Source: an uncultured bacterium
Lineage (GTDB): Bacteria > Patescibacteriota > Dojkabacteria > SC72
NCBI GenBank assembly: GCA_937899155.1
Contig: CALDJM010000077.1
Span: 1-10,631, forward strand
Length of the DNA: 10,631 nucleotides
Reading direction: 5' to 3'
A model generated the notes under the pieces. That model was not told the origin of the DNA and made no database searches. It worked only from the letters and a program-made list of their open reading frames with translations. Position 1 is the stretch's first letter, and each line of letters begins with the position of its first letter. The position numbers were made by a program, and so were the translations under genes. Of this stretch, positions 1-6,522 are shown one piece after another.

Positions 1-46
1 AAACTACTGTACTGCCTGTACCGCCTCCTATTAGTAAAATATTCAT
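1..46 (-). CDS. Start of a YvcK/CofD-like protein (partial, 3' end outside window)
   Basis: Reading the minus strand from an ATG at 46-44 gives 15 complete codons, MNILLIGGGTGSTVV, before the window ends. A short beta strand followed by IGGGTGS at the very N-terminus matches the opening of YvcK/CofD-family proteins (UDP-GlcNAc-binding proteins, called gluconeogenesis factors in Bacillus), which bind a nucleotide-type ligand through this glycine-rich loop. Other Rossmann-like proteins also start with a glycine-rich loop, so the family call rests on a short stretch. The start is supported by an extended -10 box whose expected transcription start coincides with the A of the ATG, implying a leaderless mRNA. 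It is transcribed divergently from the carD-like gene. Confidence 0.55.
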   Translation of the reverse strand, partial: MNILLIGGGTGSTVV

Positions 47-51
47 AAGAA

Positions 52-60
52 AGTATACCA
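52..60 (-). promoter_or_regulatory. Extended -10 promoter TGGTATACT for the YvcK-like gene
   Basis: On the minus strand the bases read TGG-TATACT, an extended -10 element (TGn followed by a 5/6 match to TATAAT). No -35 hexamer is evident. The last T is at 52 and the A of the ATG is at 46, the usual distance from -10 to a transcription start, so the transcript would begin at or next to the start codon. Inferred from sequence only. Confidence 0.5.
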
Positions 61-66
61 TTTTTA

Positions 67-75
67 TGATATAAT
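67..75 (+). promoter_or_regulatory. Extended -10 promoter TGATATAAT for the carD-like gene
   Basis: TG-A-TATAAT is a perfect extended -10 element. The bases 17 upstream (AAGAAA) do not resemble a -35 box. The expected transcription start is near base 82, giving a 5' leader of about 20 bases before the ATG at 103. No clear Shine-Dalgarno sequence lies in that leader. The same nine bases occur upstream of ileS and gltX. Confidence 0.65.
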
Positions 76-102
76 GAAGTATTAAGATTACATATCAACG
101 TT

Positions 103-627
103 ATGAATTTGAAGGTAGGATCAAAAGTTTTCTATCCATTACACGGTGCTGGATGGATTAAAGATGAGAAAGAGATAGAGTTTGCTGGTGAGAAGAAGAA
201 GTATTTTGAATTTGAGTTAATTACTAGCCTACTTAGTATATCTACACCTGTTGAGAATGTTCAGACTCTTGGAGTGCGACCTGTCTTACCCACAAAAGAT
301 ATCAAGGAAAAGATAAAGGTGTTAAAGAAAACTCCAGCAATTGACCCAAAGGTAAAGGATTTTAATATGATGTTAAATACCTTTAAGGAGTTAGAGGAAA
401 GTGCAAGTATAGAGGATTCTATCAAGATTATGCAGTATTGTAATTTTGTAAAGAAGAAAAGAGAGAAAGAGGGAAGATTAATCCCTATTAGTATTGAAAA
501 ACAGCTTGAGGGTGCAATTAAGAATATTGTTGGAGAACTTGCTGTTTCTAGTGGTACTACATTAGACAAGGCAACAAAAACATTTGCAGAAATTACAGAT
601 ATTAAGGTAGAGATTACAAAGGATTAA
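103..627 (+). CDS. CarD/CdnL-family RNA polymerase-binding transcription regulator
   Basis: Encodes 174 residues. Residues about 4-60 look like the CarD_CdnL/TRCF RNA-polymerase-interaction domain: a small beta barrel opening with VGSKVFYPLHGAGWI (5-19), then EIEFAGEKKKYFEFEL, then a PVENVQTLGVRPV segment (49-61), which parallels the family pattern of YPxHGxG, a KYY-type strand and PVxNxxxxGxR. The rest is helical and charged, as in the CarD C-terminal domain, which contacts promoter DNA near the -10 bubble. Length is close to the usual 160-170 residues. In other bacteria CarD/CdnL binds the RNA polymerase beta subunit and stabilises open complexes at housekeeping promoters, which may matter here because the promoters in this window appear to lack -35 boxes (inference). 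The stop overlaps the ileS stop by four bases (TTAA, 624-627), leaving no room for an intergenic terminator. Confidence 0.88.
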   Translation: MNLKVGSKVFYPLHGAGWIKDEKEIEFAGEKKKYFEFELITSLLSISTPVENVQTLGVRPVLPTKDIKEKIKVLKKTPAIDPKVKDFNMMLNTFKELEESASIEDSIKIMQYCNFVKKKREKEGRLIPISIEKQLEGAIKNIVGELAVSSGTTLDKATKTFAEITDIKVEITKD

Positions 628-3530
628 TTAATACCAATCCCTATCTTCTGTCCCCCAATTTCTATTTCTACATCACTTTCCATACTGTCTGCAAAGACAA
701 CATCATCTGCATGGAACTCCTCCAGAGAAGTTTCAACATAGTATTCTAAGACTCTTTTTATATCCTTATCATCTATTTGAAGATATACTGTAACCATATC
801 ATCAACCTTAAGTCCCTTCTTCTTTCTTAAATCTTTATACCTTCTCATGAATTCATTAATCAATGCCTCATTCTTCAAATCCTCTGAAAGATTACAATCA
901 ATTGTAATAAAGTAATCTCCCTCTCCTACTGTATTTATATTCTCCCCACTCTCTGGTGCTTTAGAAAAGAGTATTTCTTTTAGGTTTAATTCTTCTTTAA
1001 TGATATCTCTTAACTCTTCATCATCAACATTAACATAAGCCCTACAAAGTGGTTGTCTTAAGTTTAATTTTGCATCCTCCCTAAGCTTGAGACCATTTGA
1101 AGCAATATCCCTTACCTTCTGCATATCTGTTAATATCTTCTCATCAACATCTTTCTTCTCTACACTTGGATAATCTTCAAGATGTACTGACTCTTTATGC
1201 TCTAATTCCATATTAATAACTAGATTCTGATACATCTCTTCTGAGATAAAGGGAATAAATGGGGCTAGAAGTTTTGATAGAGTGACCAAAGAGTAGTGAA
1301 GAGTACCAATAGCATCACTATCACCACTCTTAAATCTATTTCTTGACCTTCTAATATACCACTGAGAGAGATCTTTACAGTACTCCTCTATATCTCTAGA
1401 TGCTGTTGCCATATTGTACTGCTCTAAACACTCATTGACTTTAACAACCAAATCTTTTGTCTTAGCAACCATCCATCTGTCCATTAAATGCTCTAGATTC
1501 TCAACATCATATTTCTCACTATCCCAATTATGAAGCTGTGCATATGTCACAAAGTAGTTGTATGAATTCCAAAGTTGGATATAGAATCTTCTTCTCACAT
1601 CTTCTAATGTTGGCCAACCAAACCTCATATTCGCACCCATTGAGGCAGTTGAATAGTTCCATCTTAAAACATCAGAACCCATCTTATCTGCAGCTTCATC
1701 AAACTTTACATAGTTTGGTTTTGTCTTACTCATTCTCTCATTGTTTTCATCTCTAACCTCTGCAAAACACATAACCTCTTTGTATGGAGCTTTCTTTTCA
1801 AACACAACACCAAATACCAACATTGAATAGAACCAAAGTCTAATCTGCTCTATCATCTCTATGACTAACTCTGCAGGGAACCATTTCTCCCAATACTCTC
1901 TATCTTCAAAATATTTAAGTGTTGAGAATGGAACCACACCTGCATCTAACCAACAATCACCAACATCTGCAACTCTTTTTACATTCTTACCACACTTTGG
2001 ACACTTAATCTCTATCTCATCTATCCAAGGTCTATGTACATCTTCGAGTTTCTCTACCAATTCTGGATTAACAGCAACCTCCTTTAATTCTTCCAAACTC
2101 CCTACAACATGAAGATGACCACACTCCTCACACTCATAGAATGGAAGAGCTAAGCCGTAGAATCTTTTCCTACTAATCATCCAATTACTCATACTATCTA
2201 ACCAACCATGCATTCTTTTACCTGCAAAATCTGGTAACCACTTCACCTCATCTGTAGCACTTTTTAATTCATCTTTAATTTTAAGAACATCAATAAACCA
2301 GTTGTCCTCTAATTTAAACAAACATTTTGTACTACATCTCCAACAGTGAGGATAGCTATGTGAATACTCCTCTGTTTTGTACAGAAGTTTTTTCTCTTTA
2401 AGCTCATCTATAACCATCTGTGCAACATCATGTGCATATTTGCCATCCAAATTACCAAAACCTTTTGTAAAGTGACCTGTCGAATCAAGTGGAGATATAA
2501 TATCCGCTTCTAACTCTTTACCCAATTCATAGTCTTCCTGACCACAACCAGGTGCAATATGTACTACACCAGAACCTGTCTTTTCATCAACTAAATCCCA
2601 CTCTACAATAGTATGCTTAATCCCTTTTTGTGCTGGAATATCAAACAAACTTTCATACTCCCTACCCACCAATTCCTTTACATCAATCTCTTCAACATCT
2701 TTCCAATCCAATCTCTTAGCTGCCTCTTGTCCAACATAAACGGTATTACCATCAACTTTTGTCTTTACATATCCCAATGCAGGATTTACAGCTAACAAAA
2801 CATTGGATGAAAGAGTCCACGGTGTTGTTGTCCAAGCTAATACATACTCATCTGTCTTCTCACCCTTTTTAGGTGTTAATTTAAAAAATACATACACCGA
2901 TGTATCCTTTACAATCTTGTAGCCCTCTGCCTGCTCATGCTGTGAAAGACCTGTCTCACATCTTGGACACCATGTTGTTGCAGACCTATCTTTGTACAAC
3001 AATCCTTTCTCATGACAAAGTTGAAGAAATTTCCAAATATACAGATTATTAGTTTTGGACATAGTGTAGTAGCTGTTCTCCCAATCCATGAACATACCCA
3101 ATCTTCTGGATTGCTCTGTTTGTACTCCAGCATACTTATTTACTCTAGCTATACATTGATTTGTGAACTTATCCAAACCGTACTCTTGAATATCTTTCTT
3201 ACTATTAAAACCTAACTCTTTCTCAACACCAACCTCTACCCACAATCCCTGACAGTCAAAACCATTCTGAAATCTCTGTTCATATCCCTGCATGTTCTTA
3301 AATCTCTGTACGATATCTTTGTATGTCCTTCCCCATCCATGATGCACTCCCATTGGATTATTTGCTGTGATTGGTCCGTCTATGAAAGAGAAATGTTTTT
3401 TAGATTGCTTATTTCTATTAATATATTTCTTTTCAATATCATTCTTTTCCCAGAAAGACATAATGTCTTTTTCCATCTGTACAAAGTCTTGATTAGGTTT
3501 TACTGCTTTAAGATTTTTACTTTTAGACAT
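624..3530 (-). CDS. ileS: Isoleucyl-tRNA synthetase
   Basis: Encodes 968 residues, a full-length class Ia synthetase that charges tRNA-Ile. The ATP-binding HIGH motif is replaced by HHGW (63-66) within NPMGVHHGWGRTYKD, and KMSKS appears as RMSKT (599-603). The CP1 editing domain is present: WTTTPWTLSSN (233-243) and GSGVVHIAPGCGQEDY (319-334), with the catalytic-position Asp at 333. The second catalytic-core block reads WMISRKRFYG (450-459). Cysteine pairs at 188/191, 396/399, 467/470 and 510/513 suggest zinc sites. The C-terminal anticodon-binding helical domain follows from about residue 650. I recall this PMGVHHxWG form as a known IleRS subclass in several phyla; ValRS and LeuRS are less likely given the overall pattern and the T-box leader. 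ATG at 3530 is the natural start; no convincing ribosome binding site precedes it. Expression is probably controlled by the T-box and terminator upstream. It converges with the carD-like gene. Confidence 0.93.
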   Translation of the reverse strand: MSKSKNLKAVKPNQDFVQMEKDIMSFWEKNDIEKKYINRNKQSKKHFSFIDGPITANNPMGVHHGWGRTYKDIVQRFKNMQGYEQRFQNGFDCQGLWVEVGVEKELGFNSKKDIQEYGLDKFTNQCIARVNKYAGVQTEQSRRLGMFMDWENSYYTMSKTNNLYIWKFLQLCHEKGLLYKDRSATTWCPRCETGLSQHEQAEGYKIVKDTSVYVFFKLTPKKGEKTDEYVLAWTTTPWTLSSNVLLAVNPALGYVKTKVDGNTVYVGQEAAKRLDWKDVEEIDVKELVGREYESLFDIPAQKGIKHTIVEWDLVDEKTGSGVVHIAPGCGQEDYELGKELEADIISPLDSTGHFTKGFGNLDGKYAHDVAQMVIDELKEKKLLYKTEEYSHSYPHCWRCSTKCLFKLEDNWFIDVLKIKDELKSATDEVKWLPDFAGKRMHGWLDSMSNWMISRKRFYGLALPFYECEECGHLHVVGSLEELKEVAVNPELVEKLEDVHRPWIDEIEIKCPKCGKNVKRVADVGDCWLDAGVVPFSTLKYFEDREYWEKWFPAELVIEMIEQIRLWFYSMLVFGVVFEKKAPYKEVMCFAEVRDENNERMSKTKPNYVKFDEAADKMGSDVLRWNYSTASMGANMRFGWPTLEDVRRRFYIQLWNSYNYFVTYAQLHNWDSEKYDVENLEHLMDRWMVAKTKDLVVKVNECLEQYNMATASRDIEEYCKDLSQWYIRRSRNRFKSGDSDAIGTLHYSLVTLSKLLAPFIPFISEEMYQNLVINMELEHKESVHLEDYPSVEKKDVDEKILTDMQKVRDIASNGLKLREDAKLNLRQPLCRAYVNVDDEELRDIIKEELNLKEILFSKAPESGENINTVGEGDYFITIDCNLSEDLKNEALINEFMRRYKDLRKKKGLKVDDMVTVYLQIDDKDIKRVLEYYVETSLEEFHADDVVFADSMESDVEIEIGGQKIGIGIN

Positions 3531-3593
3531 ACAAAATATTATTAAAATTATTTCTATTTACTCTTTTTACTTTTTTCTCAAGTATATATTAAC

Positions 3594-3663
3594 AAAAATC
3601 CCCTTGTATTTATTAAAAAGGTATGGGTTATATTTCCAATACTTTTTTAATATTTACAAAGGG
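3594..3663 (-). terminator. Intrinsic terminator of the ileS T-box leader
   Basis: A nine-pair basal helix joins 3663-3655 to 3608-3600 (CCCTTTGTA with TACAAGGGG, one T-G wobble). After a two-by-two A internal loop a second nine-pair AT helix follows (3652-3644 with 3619-3611), then a short imperfect top helix with an A-rich loop. The stem is followed by A and a run of five T (3598-3594). Bases 3663-3660 are shared with the antiterminator, so tRNA binding would prevent this terminator from forming. The orientation and position, about 65 bases before the ileS start codon, fit transcription attenuation. Confidence 0.87.
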
Positions 3664-3687
3664 ACGAATATTTCGTGTTACCACCCT
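3660..3687 (-). promoter_or_regulatory. T-box antiterminator hairpin
   Basis: Helix A1 pairs AGGG (3687-3684) with CCCT (3663-3660). A seven-base bulge TGGTAAC (3683-3677) corresponds to the canonical TGGNACC that receives the tRNA acceptor end. Helix A2 pairs ACGA (3676-3673) with TCGT (3667-3664), closing a loop of AATAT. The G-to-A change from the consensus in helix A2 is matched by a T on the other strand, so pairing is preserved. The CCCT strand is also the 5' end of the terminator helix, making the two structures mutually exclusive. Confidence 0.88.
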
Positions 3688-3721
3688 ATTTTAGAATATT
3701 ATTACTAATATTCCCTCATTA

Positions 3722-3743
3722 CCTATGTATTTTGATACATAGG
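3722..3743 (-). promoter_or_regulatory. Stem III hairpin of the T-box leader
   Basis: CCTATGTAT (3743-3735) and ATACATAGG (3730-3722) form a perfect 9-bp stem with a CAAA loop, ending 34 bases before the T-box motif. A simple hairpin just 5' of the antiterminator is where stem III sits in T-box leaders. Confidence 0.75.
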
Positions 3744-3831
3744 CTTGGGATTCTAATCAATATGTAATATAAGAATACATATCTTTCTTTCCCCACTCGC
3801 CAGTGATAGCTGGGTCAATGTGTGTATGTTG

Positions 3832-3840
3832 ATTATATCA
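3832..3840 (-). promoter_or_regulatory. Extended -10 promoter TGATATAAT for the ileS leader
   Basis: Minus-strand TG-A-TATAAT is a perfect extended -10. At 17-base spacing the upstream hexamer is GGTAAT, so no -35 is apparent. Transcription should start near A3825, which gives a T-box leader of roughly 295 bases to the ileS ATG. It lies just downstream of the stop codon of the 292-residue protein gene. Confidence 0.68.
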
Positions 3841-3855
3841 TAAAGATTGAATGAA

Positions 3856-4734
3856 TTACCCTATCTGTTCCGAATTTTCTAACATTAACCAATATATTCT
3901 GCTTAATTCTCTTCCATCAGGTTTCTTGGTATTAGTGAAAGACAGTATCCTTTCCCTAATATTAGAAGTACACATATAAAGTTCTCTTGGCACTTTTGAA
4001 TAATCTGAGGAATAAAGACTGCGTCCAATATTACTGGAAGGATCTTTAAACATTGGAAATCTTTTCGCTTGTGTATCTAGCATCTCAAAATATACCGAAC
4101 TATTAGGGTCATCACTACTAGATACTGTAAACTTTGCAAAATCAACAAAATCTAAATACTTTCCATTAATTTTCTCTCTTTTGTAATGTCTTGTTAAATA
4201 ATATGTGTTGCCTAGTTTATTCTCCCGCTTATCTACATTTCTATGTAGCATAAACATACCTTCTTCACTATTAATATATACACCACCAACAGGGATAAAT
4301 GTTTCTTCTTTTCCATCATCTCCTTCTGCATATACTTTCTCACCCCATTCTACATACTCCATACTCTCCTCTATTCTTTTTCTAAAACTATTAAATTTAG
4401 GAAGTATGTAATCAAGCCCTCCCTGTTTAGCTACTTCTTGAAGTATTGACGAAGGTACATCTAAGTTTAAAGTTTCTAACATTTCTACTGTTTTAAAGAA
4501 TTTCTCTCTTGCTCGTTTTTGACTTTCTGACATATCACCCGTAAATTCAGGAGAAAGGGGGTCTTGGTATATACCAGTTTCAAATGGGTTCTCTTTAGGT
4601 GGTTGTGATAGCTCTAGAGGATGGTAATCAGGAGCTCTAAATGATTCATATTCCTCTTCCTGTTTTTGAGGTTTACTCTGATTGTCATCAAAGAATCCTG
4701 GTAAAGGTTCTTGTATTACTTTTTCATTTTCCAT
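3856..4734 (-). CDS. Hypothetical protein, 292 residues, disordered acidic N-terminus
   Basis: I do not recognise this protein. Residues 1 to about 68 are rich in Pro, Glu, Gln and Asp (LPGFFDDNQS, then a Glu-rich stretch, then QPPKENPFET) and look disordered. Residues about 69-130 are predicted helical (a charged helix SQKRAREKFFKTVEMLETL, then a segment around 96-125). The remainder alternates short beta-like strands with turns, for example TFIPVGGVYI (145-154), FMLHRNV and NTYYLTRHYKRE, ending in a Trp/Leu-containing helix. There is no signal peptide, membrane segment, or clear catalytic motif, so it is probably cytoplasmic. The ATG at 4734 is preceded by an A-rich stretch with no good ribosome binding site; an ATG slightly upstream is followed at once by TAA, so it cannot be the start. 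It lies 25 bases after the tRNA-Gln with no terminator between, so it may be read through from the tRNA or gltX promoters. Confidence 0.8.
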   Translation of the reverse strand: MENEKVIQEPLPGFFDDNQSKPQKQEEEYESFRAPDYHPLELSQPPKENPFETGIYQDPLSPEFTGDMSESQKRAREKFFKTVEMLETLNLDVPSSILQEVAKQGGLDYILPKFNSFRKRIEESMEYVEWGEKVYAEGDDGKEETFIPVGGVYINSEEGMFMLHRNVDKRENKLGNTYYLTRHYKREKINGKYLDFVDFAKFTVSSSDDPNSSVYFEMLDTQAKRFPMFKDPSSNIGRSLYSSDYSKVPRELYMCTSNIRERILSFTNTKKPDGRELSRIYWLMLENSEQIG

Positions 4735-4759
4735 AATCTTTTTTTTACATATTAATATA

Positions 4760-4830
4760 TTGCCGGACCTAGATTCGAACTAGAATTTACGGTTCCAGAG
4801 ACCGTCGTCCTACCATTAGACGATCCGGCA
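4760..4830 (-). tRNA. tRNA-Gln, anticodon CUG
   Basis: The minus strand from 4830 folds as a complete cloverleaf: acceptor TGCCGGA with TCCGGCA (7 pairs); D arm GTCT/GGAC enclosing A-A-T-G-G-T-A; anticodon stem ACGGT/ACCGT with loop CTCTGGA, placing anticodon CTG at 34-36 to read CAG; a four-base variable loop AAAT; and T arm TCTAG/CTAGG around TTCGAAT. The discriminator is A (4760). CCA is not encoded. The first acceptor pair is U1-A72, a weak pair typical of bacterial tRNA-Gln and known as a recognition element for the GatCAB amidotransferase. It begins 14 bases after the gltX stop and has its own candidate promoter. Confidence 0.95.
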
Positions 4831-4843
4831 GTATCACTGCTTA

Positions 4844-4852
4844 ATTATACCA
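4844..4852 (-). promoter_or_regulatory. Extended -10 promoter TGGTATAAT for tRNA-Gln
   Basis: Minus-strand TG-G-TATAAT is a perfect extended -10 that overlaps the gltX stop codon (4847-4845). Its expected start site near 4837 lies about seven bases before the mature tRNA 5' end, a typical short precursor leader. No -35 is evident. The tRNA could also be processed from gltX read-through, since there is no terminator between them. Confidence 0.62.
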
Positions 4853-6521
4853 TTTCTGAAGCATACTTTTCCAATCTCTGCCTAGCTTTTTGTTCACCTA
4901 GAACACTCATAACTTGATATAGATCAGGACTCTGTGTCTTTTTAGTAATCGCTACTCTTAAAACCATAGCAACATCACCTACCGTACCTTTATATTTCTC
5001 CTTGTTCTCTTCATACTCCTTCCTATCTGAACAAAAACCTAAGCTATCTCCTAACTTCTTTATATTCTCAAACCAAACAACATTATCCTCATCTGAATTG
5101 TATATATTAATATATCTCTCAACAATTTCTTTCTGAATATCTCTATCTACCCTATTTAATATATCCTCATACTCTTCTTCATTAAACAATTCATCAAAAA
5201 ATATTCTTAACTGCAGTTTACTATCCTCAAATTTAACAATATCTTTTCTAATCTTACTTCCACTTCTTTCAATATTGAAAATATTAATACAGTAATCTTT
5301 GTTTAGTTCTAGAAGCTTAGCTGTCTGTTTATCATATTTCTTAGCCCAATCAAGAGATTTTTCATACACCTGCTCTGCTGAAAGTGATGCTATGTACTCT
5401 TTACAAATATCTTCTAGCTTTACAATATCAAACAGTGCTCCTGCTTTATTGAATTTTTCTAATTTTAATTGAAACTCATCAATATCTAAATTTGGATTCT
5501 GTACTCTCCAATCATAGAAGTTGGAATTAGCAAGAGTTAGAAGATATTCAAGAATACCTTCTTTAGGATATCCGTGATCAATATAGTATTGAACATCTGC
5601 TTCAGGATCTTTCCTCTTACTTAACTTCCTTTTGCTTTTCCCATCATTATCCATCTTCATTAGAGGTGATATATGTGTGTATGGGATTTGTTTAAAACCT
5701 AATTTTGCAAAAAGTTCATAGTGCAAAGGCACAGAAGAAAACCATTCATCTCCTCTTGTTACCATTGTTACACCCATTAAAGTATCATCAATTGGATGTG
5801 CAAAATGATATGTGGGGAAACCATCCGATTTTAGCAATACCGCATCCATATCATTTTCTCTAAGTGTAACTCTACCCTTAACACCATCTGTCATTTCAAA
5901 TGTATTCTCTATATCTCCTGTTGAATACAGTCTAACAACAAATGGTGAACCATTCTCTAGTTCAGATTTAATTTCTTCAAGAGATGCATCTCTCCACTTA
6001 GCCCAACTACCGTAATACCCTGTCCTAGCACCTGCTTTCTCCTGCTGTTCTCTGATTTCTGCTAATTGATCTTCTGTTATAAAACATGGATATGCACTAC
6101 CTTTTGCAATCATATATTTAGCAAAAACTTTGTAGATATCCAATCTCTTGCTCTGCATATATGGAGCATAATCACCAATAGAATCCCCCTTGATGCCAGG
6201 TCCTTCATTAAACTCTATACCGAAACCCTTCAAACCTTCAACAATTAGTTGTACCCCCTCTTTAACTTCTCTTTTTTTATCTGTATCCTCTATTCTTAAA
6301 ATCGCTACCCCATCTGTTTGCTCAGATATTTTAGTACAAACTAGACCTGAATATACACTCCCTATATGTAAAAAACCTGTTGGACTAGGAGCAAACCGTA
6401 AAACCTCTGCACCATCTTTTAATTCTCTTTTTGGATATTTTTTAAATACATCCTCCACACTTTCCTTAACATTAGGGAAAAGTAAGTCTGCCAGTTGTAT
6501 GTTTTCATCTTTTGTTCTCAT
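4845..6521 (-). CDS. gltX: Glutamyl-tRNA synthetase (likely non-discriminating)
   Basis: Encodes 558 residues, class Ib synthetase activating glutamate for tRNA-Glu. The signature RFAPSPTGFLHIGS (42-55) holds the HIGH-type motif HIGS; the RFAPSPTG form marks GluRS, whereas GlnRS has RFPPEPNG. LRIEDTD follows at 75-81, KSDGFPTYHFAHPIDD at 231-246, and the KMSKS equivalent is KLSKRKDP (299-306). The stretch TRGDEWFSSVPLHYELF (255-271) and the SNFYDWR segment resemble the roughly 550-residue GluRS type common in clostridia. The zinc site of some GluRS is absent (only C146 in that area). The C-terminal half is the helical anticodon-binding domain. A tRNA-Gln gene directly downstream and the absence of any GlnRS in the window are compatible with Glu-tRNA-Gln formation followed by amidation by GatCAB, but that enzyme is not visible here. 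The mRNA appears leaderless: an extended -10 ends eight bases before the ATG. Confidence 0.92.
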   Translation of the reverse strand: MRTKDENIQLADLLFPNVKESVEDVFKKYPKRELKDGAEVLRFAPSPTGFLHIGSVYSGLVCTKISEQTDGVAILRIEDTDKKREVKEGVQLIVEGLKGFGIEFNEGPGIKGDSIGDYAPYMQSKRLDIYKVFAKYMIAKGSAYPCFITEDQLAEIREQQEKAGARTGYYGSWAKWRDASLEEIKSELENGSPFVVRLYSTGDIENTFEMTDGVKGRVTLRENDMDAVLLKSDGFPTYHFAHPIDDTLMGVTMVTRGDEWFSSVPLHYELFAKLGFKQIPYTHISPLMKMDNDGKSKRKLSKRKDPEADVQYYIDHGYPKEGILEYLLTLANSNFYDWRVQNPNLDIDEFQLKLEKFNKAGALFDIVKLEDICKEYIASLSAEQVYEKSLDWAKKYDKQTAKLLELNKDYCINIFNIERSGSKIRKDIVKFEDSKLQLRIFFDELFNEEEYEDILNRVDRDIQKEIVERYINIYNSDEDNVVWFENIKKLGDSLGFCSDRKEYEENKEKYKGTVGDVAMVLRVAITKKTQSPDLYQVMSVLGEQKARQRLEKYASEMV

Positions 6522-6522
6522 A

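Larger units (their letters stand above)
3594..3825 (-). ncRNA. T-box riboswitch leader of ileS
   Basis: On the minus strand, 3687 to 3674 reads AGGGTGGTAACACG, a 12-of-14 match to the T-box consensus AGGGTGGNACCGCG. It folds as a standard antiterminator and overlaps a large intrinsic terminator, just upstream of an aminoacyl-tRNA synthetase gene. Uncharged tRNA-Ile would pair its NCCA end with TGGT (3683-3680); the variable T fits the A73 discriminator usual in tRNA-Ile. A 9-bp stem III hairpin lies just 5' of it. The region before that (3744-3825) is only about 80 bases, so stem I must be short and stems II and IIA/B have little room. A possible specifier is ATT at 3757-3755 (followed by A) in an internal loop between helix GGGA/TCCC (3793-3790 with 3750-3747) and helix ATATGTA/TACATAT (3782-3776 with 3766-3760). 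The motif, antiterminator and terminator are firm; the stem I fold and specifier are tentative. Confidence 0.88.

Noticed and set aside
261..569. Open frame opposite carD, and many similar open frames opposite ileS, gltX, recJ and recX
   Set aside because: They lie wholly inside well-supported genes on the other strand, have low-complexity translations and no promoter or start signals of their own.
2490..2505. TATAAT-like sequence within ileS on the plus strand
   Set aside because: No TGn extension, no downstream plus-strand gene; expected by chance in AT-rich DNA.
3581..3590. TATACT box on the minus strand between the terminator and ileS as a second, T-box-independent promoter
   Set aside because: It lacks the TGn extension and a -35, and lies in a very AT-rich stretch just after the terminator T-run; not convincing.
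4735..4759. Terminator after tRNA-Gln
   Set aside because: The homopolymer run is A on the transcribed sense strand (T on the plus strand) and there is no preceding GC-rich hairpin beyond the tRNA itself.
4845..6521. Glutaminyl-tRNA synthetase instead of GluRS, suggested by the neighbouring tRNA-Gln
   Set aside because: The signature is RFAPSPTG, the GluRS form, not RFPPEPNG; the KLSKRKDP block and overall length also fit GluRS.
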